The notes under the pieces: model-generated
Seen by the model: the letters and a program-made list of their open reading frames with translations, nothing else
The model's database searches: none
Told to the model about the DNA's origin: nothing
Origin: Flavobacterium anhuiense
Lineage (GTDB): Bacteria; Bacteroidota; Bacteroidia; Flavobacteriales; Flavobacteriaceae
Length of the DNA: 64,000 bases
Direction of reading: 5' to 3'
Assembly (NCBI RefSeq): GCF_004151235.1
Contig: NZ_JUIV01000001.1
Coordinates: 186,001-250,000, forward strand
Shown: in pieces, positions 50,092-58,570 of the stretch
How positions within the stretch are numbered: the first letter of the stretch is position 1
Layout of the letters: each line of letters begins with the position of its first letter
Translations under genes and position numbers: made by a program

Positions 50092-51535
50092 AGTTAAATC
50101 ATATCAATATAGTATTGCATTAGCTGTTTGTCTAGCAGTTGCAGGGTGTAAAACTCCTGCACCTGAGGCAGCAGTTACTACAAGTACTCCAGTTCCTGAA
50201 TCGTTTGGTGCAACTGCTCAAACGCAAGATGCAAACAATAATACAGCAGCATTAAACTGGAAAGATTATTTTAAAGATCAGAATCTAGTAGATTTAATCG
50301 ATGCTGCATTAAAAAACAATCAGGAATTAAATATCACTTTGCAGGAAATTGAAATTGCAAAGAATGATATTCGTGTAAAAAAAGGACTTTTATTGCCAAC
50401 AGCAGGTTTGCGTGCGGGAGCGGGAGTAGAAAAAGTGGGTAGATATACCAGCCAAGGTGCGGGTGATGCTACAACAGAAATTAAACCGGGAGTTGAAACA
50501 CCAGATCCGTTGGGAGATTTTACCATTGCAGCCTATGCAAACTGGGAAGTAGATATCTGGAAAAAACTGCGCAATTCTAAAAAAGCAGCTTTAAACAGAT
50601 ATTTGGCTACAGTAGAAGGTAAAAACTTTGTGATTACAAACCTCATCGCTGAAGTTGCCGATTCTTATTATGAATTGTTGGCATTAGACAATCAATTGGA
50701 TATTGTTAAGCAGACCATCAAATTGCAGACTAACGCTTTAGAAATTGTAAAAGTTCAAAAACAAGCGGCAAGAGCAACAGAATTGGGAGTTAAGAAATTT
50801 GAAGCAGAGGTTTTAACTTCACAAAGTCTGGAGTTTGATATCTTACAGAAGATAAAAGAAAACGAAAACAAAATCAACTTTTTGCTGGGTAGATATCCTC
50901 AGGAAATTAAAAGAACTAGCAGCACTAACTTCTTAAGTCTATTGCCAGCAGTTGTAAGTTCTGGAATTCCATCTCAATTGTTACAGAATCGTCCAGATGT
51001 TAAACAGGCAGAATTGGAATTGGTTGCGGCAAAATTAGATGTAAAAGTAGCTCGTGCAGAGTTTTATCCTTCTTTGGATATTACGGCTGCAATTGGAGTA
51101 AACGCTTTTAAACCTTCTTATTTGTTCACCATGCCAGAATCGCTTTTATATTCATTGGCAGGAGATCTTGTAGCACCATTGATTAACAGAAATGCAATTA
51201 AAGCAGAGTTTGCGAGTGCCAATGCAAGACAGATTCAAGCATTATACAATTATGATCGTACGGTTTTAAACGCTTATTTAGAAGTTTCAAACCAAATGTC
51301 TAAGATTGAAAATCTTCAAAAAGGTTACGATCTTAAATCGAAACAAGTTGACGCTTTAAATACTTCTATTGATGTTTCTAATGATTTGTTTAAATCAGCT
51401 AGAGTAGATTACTTCGAAGTTTTAATGACGCAGAGAGATGCTTTAGAAGCTAAATTGGAATTAATAGACACTAAAAAAGAACAATTAAATGCTGCAGTTC
51501 ATGTTTACAGGGACTTGGGCGGCGGATGGAAATAA
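50084..51535 (+). CDS. RND efflux outer membrane channel (NodT/OprM-like TolC)
   Basis: A 483-residue outer-membrane lipoprotein. ATG 50084 overlaps the pump stop (50089-50091); an upstream TTG is less likely. The signal ends at AVCLAVAGC. LNWKDYFKDQNLVDLIDAALKNNQELNITLQEIEIAKNDI and QLLQNRPDVKQAELELVAAKLDVKVARAEFYPSLDITAAIGV are the two repeats of the OprM/NodT type, and the ending LNAAVHVYRDLGGGWK is the classical YRALGGGW-like terminus. It completes the tripartite pump. Confidence 0.94.
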   Translation: MYKVKSYQYSIALAVCLAVAGCKTPAPEAAVTTSTPVPESFGATAQTQDANNNTAALNWKDYFKDQNLVDLIDAALKNNQELNITLQEIEIAKNDIRVKKGLLLPTAGLRAGAGVEKVGRYTSQGAGDATTEIKPGVETPDPLGDFTIAAYANWEVDIWKKLRNSKKAALNRYLATVEGKNFVITNLIAEVADSYYELLALDNQLDIVKQTIKLQTNALEIVKVQKQAARATELGVKKFEAEVLTSQSLEFDILQKIKENENKINFLLGRYPQEIKRTSSTNFLSLLPAVVSSGIPSQLLQNRPDVKQAELELVAAKLDVKVARAEFYPSLDITAAIGVNAFKPSYLFTMPESLLYSLAGDLVAPLINRNAIKAEFASANARQIQALYNYDRTVLNAYLEVSNQMSKIENLQKGYDLKSKQVDALNTSIDVSNDLFKSARVDYFEVLMTQRDALEAKLELIDTKKEQLNAAVHVYRDLGGGWK

Positions 51536-51867
51536 TTTTGCCAATTAAATTGTAGTGGAAGAGCCTTTCGGAAGTAAAATTCTGAAAGGCTTTTTTCTAT
51601 AAGAAAATCACCTTGTATTTGTAATTCGCGATTTCGAAAAAAGTGACCTTAAACCTCGGGAGCTATTATTAGTCCTTCGAGGTTTTTTTATGCTTTTTAA
51701 ATTTCTGCTTATTCTTAAATTTAATATTTTTCTTACTTATTCAGAACTAATTATTATATTTACAATACAAATACGTAATATTTTATTTACTTAAATACCA
51801 CTTCTCATTTATTGATTAAGGTTATAAAATCTACAGAAGCCTGTAAAATAATCAATACCCTTTAAAT
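51536..51867. other. Spacer between RND operon and T6SS island, with two hairpins
   Basis: GAGCCTTTCGGAA ... TTCTGAAAGGCTTTT (about 51562-51590) followed by TTTTTT is a good terminator for the efflux operon. A second hairpin, AAACCTCG / CGAGGTTT (about 51651-51684), is followed by TTTTTTA. The rest up to the TssD gene is AT-rich (including TTATTATATTTACAATACAAATA) and presumably contains its promoter, but no clear TAnnTTTG box. Confidence 0.55.
51562..51596 (+). terminator. RND operon terminator
   Basis: The stem AGCCTTTCgGAA / TTCtGAAAGGCT with one mismatch and a six-base loop is followed by TTTTTTC, 27 bases after the channel gene stop. Confidence 0.75.
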
Positions 51868-52260
51868 ATGAGCTTTTTAGCAAAATTAGAACTAGACAAT
51901 GAAGTGTTTAATGTTTTAGAATTTGATGTTCATTTTACGCAGAATGTCGATAACAACGGAAAACCTGCCAATAAGACAAAAGGCGGACAGATAAAACTTG
52001 TAATAGAAAGCACGCAGACAGATCTATTTTCGGATTGGATGGTTTCTCAAACCAGTGTAAAAGACGGAAAAGTCATTTTTTATCGCAGGGATGCCATGAG
52101 CACCATGAAAAATATAACCTTCAAAAAAGGCTATTGCATATCGTTTCGTAAAAGTTTTAGAAGTGAAGGATCAGTTCCTATGGTCACCGAGATTTTAATT
52201 TCATCAAATGAAGTAAAAATCGGGAACACGCTTTTTGAAAATAATTGGAAAAACTCATAG
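51868..52260 (+). CDS. tssD: Type VI secretion tube protein TssD (Hcp-like, Bacteroidota type)
   Basis: 130 residues. MSFLAKLELDNEVFNVLEFDVHFTQNVDNNGKPANKTKGGQIKLVIESTQTDLFSDWMVS and the later GYCISFRKSFRSEGSVPMVTEILISSNEVKIGNTLFENNWK are typical of TssD of the Bacteroidota T6SS subtype iii. It polymerises into the inner tube that is fired with VgrG at its tip, and may itself carry cargo. It directly precedes vgrG (22 bases). No sheath or baseplate gene is in the window, so this is an auxiliary tssD-vgrG island. Confidence 0.92.
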   Translation: MSFLAKLELDNEVFNVLEFDVHFTQNVDNNGKPANKTKGGQIKLVIESTQTDLFSDWMVSQTSVKDGKVIFYRRDAMSTMKNITFKKGYCISFRKSFRSEGSVPMVTEILISSNEVKIGNTLFENNWKNS

Positions 52261-52282
52261 AACTTCTAAATAAGCAAATAGT

Positions 52283-54142
52283 ATGGCGTTACAAACAATC
52301 ACAAATATTAAAATTGGCGAGATTAGAATTACCAATTTCAACAAATTAGAAGTTTTTCAGACCATTCACGACCACCACACTTTTTCATTCGAAGTAAGAC
52401 AGGATTTATTGGTAGAAGAGTTTAAAAGCGTTATGCCTTTTTCTCAGAAATTATATGGAGAAAAAATAAGCATAGAAATAAAACCCATAGACGGACTGGA
52501 AGATCTTATTATTGGAGCAGATCCTAAAGATTATATTATGCAGTTTTATGGCATTGTGACCGAAGTCAAACTGCAGAAATCACGTATCAAAGATATAGAA
52601 GAAACCATTGTGATTAAAGGGAAAAGCACTACAATAGTTCTAGAAAATGGACCTGAATGCAATTCTTTTACTAACATGTCTTTGAGCGACATTGTGAGGA
52701 AAGTAAAATCAGGTTGCGATATTGATATGGATGTGCGACCATTTTACTTGGAAAATCTGCCTTATACAGTACAGTACAACGAAAGCAATTTCTCTTTTCT
52801 AAACCGTTTGGCAAAAAGAAACGGACACTGGCTATATTACAACGGGCGAACAACTATTTTTGGAAGTCCCGGAGGTGTTGGCGGACAGCCAAAATTAATC
52901 TACGGAATAAACATGCAGGATTTTGATTATACCATTAAACTTCTGCCTGCCCAGTTTAAAATAATAGAAAATGACAATAATGACGGTGAATATAGAACCG
53001 ACGAAACTTTAAGATACAGAAAGGAAGCCGACGGATTTCATCAAAACTTTTTAAATAGGTCTAATGAAGTTTTTAATAAAGAAACCATAATACAGCTTAA
53101 CCAGACTCCTGTTGGCGGATCTGGAAGACAGTCTTCTGAGGAATATGCCAAAAACAAAATGCGCGCTGTTTTAAGCAGTTTGGTAGAAATGAAAGCATCG
53201 AGCGAAGTTCCGGGTATTACCGTAGGAAACGAAGTGCGCGTATTGGGTGTCGACATGCAGTTGGAGAGCTCTTACCGCGTAACACAGATTACACACATCT
53301 GCGATGATGGCGGCGGTTACGAAAACCACTTTACAGCTGTAAATTTTAACGGTTCTGTATTTTCTCCCGAAACAGATCCCGATTTAGTGCCTCACTGTAA
53401 AAGCCAGACTGCCATTGTAACCGCCAATGCAGATCCTGACGGACTCAGCTGCATACAGGTACAGATGCCGTGGCAAGCAGCAAAAGGCGAAACCACACCT
53501 TACATCCCTTTAATTCAAAAATACGGAGGCGATGCCAGAGGCTCTCATATCATACCTGAAATTGGCGATACCGTTTTTGTAGACTTTCAGGGCAATAATG
53601 CCGAATTGCCGATTGTATTGGGAACCATGACCAGCAGAAAAGAAAAAAGCGGTTATAGTACGCCGAATAATGATATAAAGGCAATAATGCATAGCCGAAG
53701 CGGAAACAGAATTATTAATGATGATGCTACCGGAGATATTACAATTGAAAGCCAAAAAGGAGAAACTATAGCTGTAATTCATGGAGATGGAAACATTAGA
53801 TTTAAAGCTCCTAAAAATATTGAATTGGAAGCAGGGGATGATATTGTTATGAAAGCAGGGAGAAATATAAAAATTGATGCTAAAGAGGATATTGAGGTTG
53901 ATGCAGGCAATAATATAAATCAGGATGCAGGAAATAATATTGGAATAATAGCACAGGGTGATATTAATGAATTTGGAGACAATAAAACTGAAAATATAAC
54001 TGAAAACTATAAACGAAGTTCTCATGAATCAACTCAGTTTGCCGATGAGGTTAAAATTTTTAGTACTCAGGAAAACATGTTGTTAGAAAGTTCTCAAAAA
54101 ACAGTAGAAATAAATAGTGCCGAAAAATCTAATCTCTTTTAA
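52283..54142 (+). CDS. vgrG: VgrG spike protein of the type VI secretion system
   Basis: 619 residues. The N-terminal gp27-like part (to about 340) includes LENLPYTVQYNESNFSFLNRLAKRNGHWLYYNG and VPGITVGNEVRVLG. A gp5-like OB region follows (QMPWQAAKGETTPYIPLIQKYGGDARGSHIIPEIGDTVFVDFQGNNAELPIVLGTM, about 400-455). A C-terminal beta-prism of short repeats comes next (FKAPKNIELEAGDDIVMKAGRNIKIDAKEDIEVDAGNNINQDAGNNIGIIAQ), ending KTVEINSAEKSNLF. The tip needs no separate enzymatic domain here. The neighbouring genes suggest it delivers the Tle1-like lipase. Confidence 0.95.
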   Translation: MALQTITNIKIGEIRITNFNKLEVFQTIHDHHTFSFEVRQDLLVEEFKSVMPFSQKLYGEKISIEIKPIDGLEDLIIGADPKDYIMQFYGIVTEVKLQKSRIKDIEETIVIKGKSTTIVLENGPECNSFTNMSLSDIVRKVKSGCDIDMDVRPFYLENLPYTVQYNESNFSFLNRLAKRNGHWLYYNGRTTIFGSPGGVGGQPKLIYGINMQDFDYTIKLLPAQFKIIENDNNDGEYRTDETLRYRKEADGFHQNFLNRSNEVFNKETIIQLNQTPVGGSGRQSSEEYAKNKMRAVLSSLVEMKASSEVPGITVGNEVRVLGVDMQLESSYRVTQITHICDDGGGYENHFTAVNFNGSVFSPETDPDLVPHCKSQTAIVTANADPDGLSCIQVQMPWQAAKGETTPYIPLIQKYGGDARGSHIIPEIGDTVFVDFQGNNAELPIVLGTMTSRKEKSGYSTPNNDIKAIMHSRSGNRIINDDATGDITIESQKGETIAVIHGDGNIRFKAPKNIELEAGDDIVMKAGRNIKIDAKEDIEVDAGNNINQDAGNNIGIIAQGDINEFGDNKTENITENYKRSSHESTQFADEVKIFSTQENMLLESSQKTVEINSAEKSNLF

Positions 54143-54152
54143 AAAATAATTT

Positions 54153-54323
54153 ATGGCGATTAATAAAACTGCCCGAAACCTAAATATAAAAATTAAAAAC
54201 AGCTACACCTCTTTAGCCAAAACCATTCATGAGGAAAGTGGAAAAATTGAGATTGTTGCCACCAAAGAAAATTTGACACTGACATCAAATAAAAAAATAA
54301 ACATTACAGGTAATAAATCATAA
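54153..54323 (+). CDS. 56-residue T6SS-associated protein between VgrG and effector
   Basis: ATG 54153 to TAA 54323 encodes MAINKTARNLNIKIKNSYTS followed by LAKTIHEESGKIEIVATKENLTLTSNKKINITGNKS. It begins ten bases after vgrG and ends six bases before the effector gene, so it lies within the transcript. The last part (ENLTLTSNKKINITGN) has the alternating N-x-T/S-I/L rhythm of the VgrG beta-prism tip, suggesting a detached spike tip or adaptor segment. There is no signal peptide. Coding is supported by spacing and composition; the function is inferred only. Confidence 0.7.
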   Translation: MAINKTARNLNIKIKNSYTSLAKTIHEESGKIEIVATKENLTLTSNKKINITGNKS

Positions 54324-54329
54324 AAAAAT

Positions 54330-55736
54330 ATGTCGAATATAATATTTGGAGAACCACGTTTTGTACCTCCTAAAGAAGATAATAAAGAGGTAAATGATGT
54401 TTACATGGGTGTTTTTTTCGATGGAACATCAAACAATAGAGAAAATATTGAAGGAAGAAGAAAAGATCCCAGTTTAAAAAACACTTATGCATCAAATAAG
54501 GATGGTTCCAATACCAGCTATGGCAATGATAATACCAACGTTGATCGATTAGAAAAAGCTTATCTGAATAAAAAGAAAAGACATTATTATTCAGTGTATA
54601 TTGAAGGCATTGGCACTAAAAATCCTGATAAAAATCCTGATGGGACAAAGGATTACTACGGCGATTTTACCCGCGGTCAGGGTTATGGCACCGGCGAAAC
54701 AGGGCTTTTTGAAAAAGTAGAAAAAGCTTGTGATGATGTTGTTAGAAAATTACAAGATAATGATGAGAAAAACATAAGTACTCTATATCTGGATGTTTTT
54801 GGTTTTAGTCGTGGAGCTGCGGCCGCCCGTATTTTTGTTAACGAACTGTACAAAAAGAAAGTTAAAAGTGATAAAGAAAGTTATAATTTAGGTTATCTAG
54901 GCAAAGCTTTTAAAAAATTGGAGTATGATGTCCTGCCACATCGAATAAAAATTAGGTTTTTAGGGATTTTTGATACTGTATCATCCTATGGCAGTAATGT
55001 TTTTGATGATATTAAGGAAGACGAAGTACCATTAAAAATACCTACTGTTGGTTTCACAGTTCATTTAACTGCAGAAGACGAGTTTCGTGAGAATTTCCCA
55101 TTAACGACCATTGCCAGCGCTGGATCTAATAGTATAGAATTATTACTACCTGGCTGTCACTCAGATATTGGAGGAGGCTATAAAAATGGTGAAACAGAAA
55201 TTGTTATACTTACAGAATCTGCGCCCATAATTGAAAAAGAGAAAAAGCATGTACTCGAACAAGGATGGTTCAAGCCTGGACAGTTAAAAGAATTACCTCC
55301 TTTAGTTCCTTATTATTTAAGAGGAAAACGTGAAAATCTTAGTAATGAATATAGTTTTGTCATTCTTCACTTAATGGCAAAATTTGGAAAACTAAAATTT
55401 GAAATTCCATGGAATTATGATACAGAATTAAATCATCATTATAAAATTCCAGATGAATTAAAAAAGGTAAAACAAAGAATAGATGATTATGCATTTAACG
55501 ATAAGCCTAAATTAAAATTCTACACTAAAGAACAAATAGAATCAAAACGAAAAAAAGAATGGAAAAATCAAAAAGAAATTGATGATTTTAATACCATGGT
55601 TGCCGATTACTACATATTGCCAGATTTGCGTAATAAATTTCTGCATTGTTCTGCGAATATGGATGGAGTAGGTATGGAACCCCAAATGGATAATGTAAGT
55701 AATATTATTAGAAAAAGAGTAACAATATCTGGATAA
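54330..55736 (+). CDS. DUF2235 phospholipase, Tle1-like T6SS effector
   Basis: A 468-residue alpha/beta hydrolase of the T6SS lipase effector type Tle1. MGVFFDGTSNNREN opens the domain. The nucleophile Ser160 is in DVFGFSRGAAAARIFVNEL (GxSxG), Asp215 in FLGIFDTVSSYGSN and His277 in LPGCHSDIGGGYKNG, in the order of the catalytic triad. There is no signal peptide, consistent with delivery by the T6SS. It is located behind tssD-vgrG and in front of two DUF2931 lipoproteins. It probably hydrolyses membrane phospholipids in target cells. Confidence 0.93.
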   Translation: MSNIIFGEPRFVPPKEDNKEVNDVYMGVFFDGTSNNRENIEGRRKDPSLKNTYASNKDGSNTSYGNDNTNVDRLEKAYLNKKKRHYYSVYIEGIGTKNPDKNPDGTKDYYGDFTRGQGYGTGETGLFEKVEKACDDVVRKLQDNDEKNISTLYLDVFGFSRGAAAARIFVNELYKKKVKSDKESYNLGYLGKAFKKLEYDVLPHRIKIRFLGIFDTVSSYGSNVFDDIKEDEVPLKIPTVGFTVHLTAEDEFRENFPLTTIASAGSNSIELLLPGCHSDIGGGYKNGETEIVILTESAPIIEKEKKHVLEQGWFKPGQLKELPPLVPYYLRGKRENLSNEYSFVILHLMAKFGKLKFEIPWNYDTELNHHYKIPDELKKVKQRIDDYAFNDKPKLKFYTKEQIESKRKKEWKNQKEIDDFNTMVADYYILPDLRNKFLHCSANMDGVGMEPQMDNVSNIIRKRVTISG

Positions 55737-55738
55737 AT

Positions 55739-56830
55739 ATGAAAAAAAGAACTAAAGACATTATACTTATTATCTTGTTTAATTTCACTTTAATCTCATG
55801 TCAAAATACTATGAAAGAAAAACAATATTCTTGGGGTGCGGCAGTATGCACACCAAAAAATTACCCAGCCGAAATTTTTTCAGGTCATTTAATTGTAGGA
55901 GATAATCCTAAAAGCGGCTATGTCTACATGCCATTTGATAGAGTAATCAATAGCGAAGATTTAGGTGATAATGACGGTTCTTCTTCTGGAGAAGCTACAG
56001 GAATAACACCTAAAACATTAGACATTACTTGGCTATCGTATACTGAAAACAAAAGTTATTCGGGAATTTTTAAACTCGATTCAGATAAAATAGAATCCCT
56101 AATGATCAATGGCAGTAAAAGACCATACTGGAACAAAGAAACTAAAAAAAGTGAAATTTTTATCGACAGGCGTTTTGTAATTAATGCTGGCTTGTTTCCT
56201 GGAGGTATGGTTGTTTTATATGTATTTAGCCAATCTAATATGACCATTGTAGGGAAATATCAAGCACATGAAGACAAAACTGTAGATTGGGGAATCGCAC
56301 ATGAAATAATGAAAACCCAAGAAGGAATTGATGAAACAATTAGAGTTAACATTAAAGATCTGCCACAAGAAATATTAGACCAGATTAAAAACGGCACAAT
56401 TCCATTTGGATATTGGGAAACACTCTTTAGAGAATATAATTTGACCCCTCATGTTAAGGCAGAAGATAAAGTAGAAACAATTCTTATAAATTATATAAAT
56501 GGAGAATTTGAATCTATCTTCTTGAGTTTAAACGGAAATGTGATGCCTATTAAAAAACGTGCTATTCCAAGAAAAGTAAATGTCGTCTGGCATGATATAA
56601 ATAACAGACGAATGGAAAGTGATATTTTCTTTGATGAAAAAAAATCGAAAGCAATTTTTGAGAATTTAAAAGATGGTGAGGCTATAACTTTTGTAATAGA
56701 TATTGACCGAAATACTAAACCCCGAGAGACAAAAGGGATTTCAATAAAAATAAAAACGGCATCTAGTGAAGTTGATATGAAAGAAGCAATTTTATCGCAA
56801 GAATCGTTTGCGAAATCTAAACCTTTTTAA
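55739..56830 (+). CDS. DUF2931 lipoprotein, likely immunity protein 1
   Basis: A 363-residue protein whose signal ends at LISC (Cys22). The motif KQYSWGAAVCTPKNYPAEIFSGHLIVGD near the N-terminus, then LDITWLSYTENKSYSGIFKLD and VINAGLFPGGMVVLYVFSQSNMTIVGKYQA, are diagnostic of DUF2931. DUF2931 lipoproteins typically follow Tle1-like lipase genes and neutralise them in the periplasm of sister cells. It begins two bases after the effector stop. It is a paralogue of the next gene. Confidence 0.87.
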   Translation: MKKRTKDIILIILFNFTLISCQNTMKEKQYSWGAAVCTPKNYPAEIFSGHLIVGDNPKSGYVYMPFDRVINSEDLGDNDGSSSGEATGITPKTLDITWLSYTENKSYSGIFKLDSDKIESLMINGSKRPYWNKETKKSEIFIDRRFVINAGLFPGGMVVLYVFSQSNMTIVGKYQAHEDKTVDWGIAHEIMKTQEGIDETIRVNIKDLPQEILDQIKNGTIPFGYWETLFREYNLTPHVKAEDKVETILINYINGEFESIFLSLNGNVMPIKKRAIPRKVNVVWHDINNRRMESDIFFDEKKSKAIFENLKDGEAITFVIDIDRNTKPRETKGISIKIKTASSEVDMKEAILSQESFAKSKPF

Positions 56831-56859
56831 TTAAAAGACAGAAAACATATAAAAAAGTA

Positions 56860-57930
56860 ATGATAAAAAAAATAGTTGCATTATTGTTATTGGCAATTAC
56901 GGTGAATTCATGTGTAGAAAAAAAACAAGAATGGTCAGTTCGTATTTCTGTTCCAAAAGAATACCCTGTTGCAATACAGCGAGGGTTTGTGGGCAAATCT
57001 TTTTTTGGACCATCTTGTATAAATACAAGTTGGGGAATTGGTGTAGAAGTTGCTAAAAAAGAATTTTATGCACTCCCTGAAACTTTTGAAATAACTTGGC
57101 TTTCTTTAGTTGAACAAAAATTCTTTAAAGGTAAATGGCAATTACCAGAAAATATTATTGAAAGATATCTCAATCAAGAAGAGAAGAATAATAATTATAA
57201 ATTTAATTGTAAAACCATTCAACTTGGTCTTGCTCCAAAAGGAGTGGTTGTAGTATGGTTGATAGGAGAGGATGATGCACAAATCGAAATTGGCAGATTC
57301 CAAGCTTCTGAAACACCATTAAATAAAGATGATGTATATGACAGTGCAAAATTTATGTTTGAAAAAGGATTCTCAAAGAAAAAACTATCTGATCCAAAAT
57401 TTCTTTCAAATGAAACAAGAGAAAATATAAAGCAACATGGGTATCCAACTCCTGATGTATATGATTTATATAGACAAAAATATACTTGGAATCAAGATAT
57501 CTCTATTCCTGAGGGGGGACAAATAATAAGTGTAAAAGCAAGAATGTGTAATGGTGAATGTCAGTCTCTCGTTGGCAAACCAATTTTTAATTCAAGTGAA
57601 AAAAAGGCTATTCCCTATCTTTTTATTGTAAAATGGAAAGACAACAAAAATCAAGATTTTATAACAAAAATTGTTTTTTCAGAAGGTAATGAATATTGGC
57701 AAAAAGATAATGCTTTCACAAAAGAAGAATTACCATTAAACTTTGATAAAGGTTTTATAACAAATCAGTTTAAAAGTAAAAGCGAAATATCTACAACAGT
57801 AGGAATAAAAATTGATAATGATTCAACTGCTTATGCATTTTTAGAGCAAAATGGTATACAATTGAATATTCCTAAAATTAGTCAAGAGACTAAAAAAATA
57901 GTAAAAAATGCTCCTTGCATTTGTAAATAA
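56860..57930 (+). CDS. DUF2931 lipoprotein, likely immunity protein 2
   Basis: 356 residues with a lipoprotein signal (MIKKIVALLLLAITVNSC, Cys18). It shares the DUF2931 layout with the previous protein: QEWSVRISVPKEYPVAIQRGFVGKSF, EITWLSLVEQKFFKGKWQLPENII, LGLAPKGVVVVWLIGEDDAQIEIGRFQA. It is clearly diverged, so the two may protect against different lipase alleles. It ends the island before a strong terminator. Base composition is very AT-rich, like the effector, suggesting a shared history distinct from the vgrG part. Confidence 0.87.
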   Translation: MIKKIVALLLLAITVNSCVEKKQEWSVRISVPKEYPVAIQRGFVGKSFFGPSCINTSWGIGVEVAKKEFYALPETFEITWLSLVEQKFFKGKWQLPENIIERYLNQEEKNNNYKFNCKTIQLGLAPKGVVVVWLIGEDDAQIEIGRFQASETPLNKDDVYDSAKFMFEKGFSKKKLSDPKFLSNETRENIKQHGYPTPDVYDLYRQKYTWNQDISIPEGGQIISVKARMCNGECQSLVGKPIFNSSEKKAIPYLFIVKWKDNKNQDFITKIVFSEGNEYWQKDNAFTKEELPLNFDKGFITNQFKSKSEISTTVGIKIDNDSTAYAFLEQNGIQLNIPKISQETKKIVKNAPCICK

Positions 57931-57950
57931 TAAAATATACTGTAAAAACT

Positions 57951-57982
57951 AAAACCCTGCAAATATCAATTCGCAGGGTTTT
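57951..57982. terminator. Terminator at the end of the T6SS island
   Basis: The stem AAAACCCTGC / GCAGGGTTTT with a 12-base loop lies 20 bases after the last DUF2931 gene and ahead of the convergent 89-residue gene. It can serve both directions. Confidence 0.8.
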
Positions 57983-58001
57983 CAATTTTTATTGAAATAA
58001 T

Positions 58002-58271
58002 TTATCTATTACTAGCGCAAGCCTTATAAATCTGCTTTTCTGAAAATAGCGATAAGGTTTCGGCGAGATTTCGGCTGGTTCTTAAACAGCTCAGTATTTT
58101 TTGCCTTAAATTAATATCATCGCCAAATTCGGTATGCATGAGGAGCTCGAAGATTTCCTGCAAATACATGGGCTGTTCTTTGTAGTCTCCCTCAAACAAT
58201 TCGTCTGAAAGGAAATTAATTACGGATGGCATTACATCACGATGTGTTGGTTTTTGATTTTCTTTTGACAT
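58002..58271 (-). CDS. Hypothetical protein, 89 residues
   Basis: No family recognised. The product is soluble and helical with HRDVMPSVINFLSDELFEGDYKEQPMYLQEIFELLMHTEFGDDINLRQKILSCLRTSRNLAETLSLFSEKQIYKACASNR. The start codon is ATG 58271. It sits directly downstream of an unusual structured region (58292-58432) that would form its 5' leader, and converges with the T6SS island. Coding is supported by the sensible composition and length, not by homology. Confidence 0.6.
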   Translation of the reverse strand: MSKENQKPTHRDVMPSVINFLSDELFEGDYKEQPMYLQEIFELLMHTEFGDDINLRQKILSCLRTSRNLAETLSLFSEKQIYKACASNR

Positions 58272-58291
58272 TTTCGAAAATATTTAAACGC

Positions 58292-58432
58292 ACGAAGCCC
58301 TCATCTTCGGTTGTGTCAAAACACTACAAGGAGTGGAATTAGGGCTATCACTAGCTCCAGCAACGTGAATGAGGGCTCGTTATGTTAACTTAAAATTTAA
58401 GTTTCGGATTTCTCCTTGTATAGTATTTTGAC
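58292..58432. promoter_or_regulatory. Interleaved inverted repeats, structured leader candidate
   Basis: Arms A: ACGAAGCCCTCAT (58292-58304) and ATGAGGGCTCGT (58369-58380), a 12-bp stem with one bulge. Arms B: GTCAAAACACTACAAGGAG (58315-58333) and CTCCTTGTATAGTATTTTGAC (58412-58432), a 19-bp stem with a two-base bulge and few mismatches. The order A-B-A-B means the two pairings interleave, so they form a pseudoknot or exclude each other. The stretch is much more GC-rich than its flanks. It lies upstream of the 89-residue gene. The remainder to 58570 is AT-rich without a gene. Confidence 0.6.
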
Positions 58433-58570
58433 TTTACAAAGATATGTTTTTATTTTAAAAAGAAAGAAAAAACCTACTTTTTGTTTTTTTGAATCGTAAT
58501 GATAAGTTTAGGTTTAAAACAAAGATATAAATTATTATTTGTGATTAAATCGCGCTCTAAACAAGTATTC

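Noticed and set aside
53510..54025. 171-codon open frame antisense to the vgrG beta-prism region
   Set aside because: It mirrors the repetitive, low-complexity 3' part of vgrG. The translation (strings of I, S, N, F, Y, C) has no protein-like composition and it lies wholly inside a clear gene.
51868..57930. Prophage tail genes
   Set aside because: TssD and VgrG can be mistaken for phage tail tube and spike genes, but the TssD type, the Tle1-like lipase and the DUF2931 lipoproteins fit a type VI secretion cassette. No capsid, terminase or integrase gene is present.
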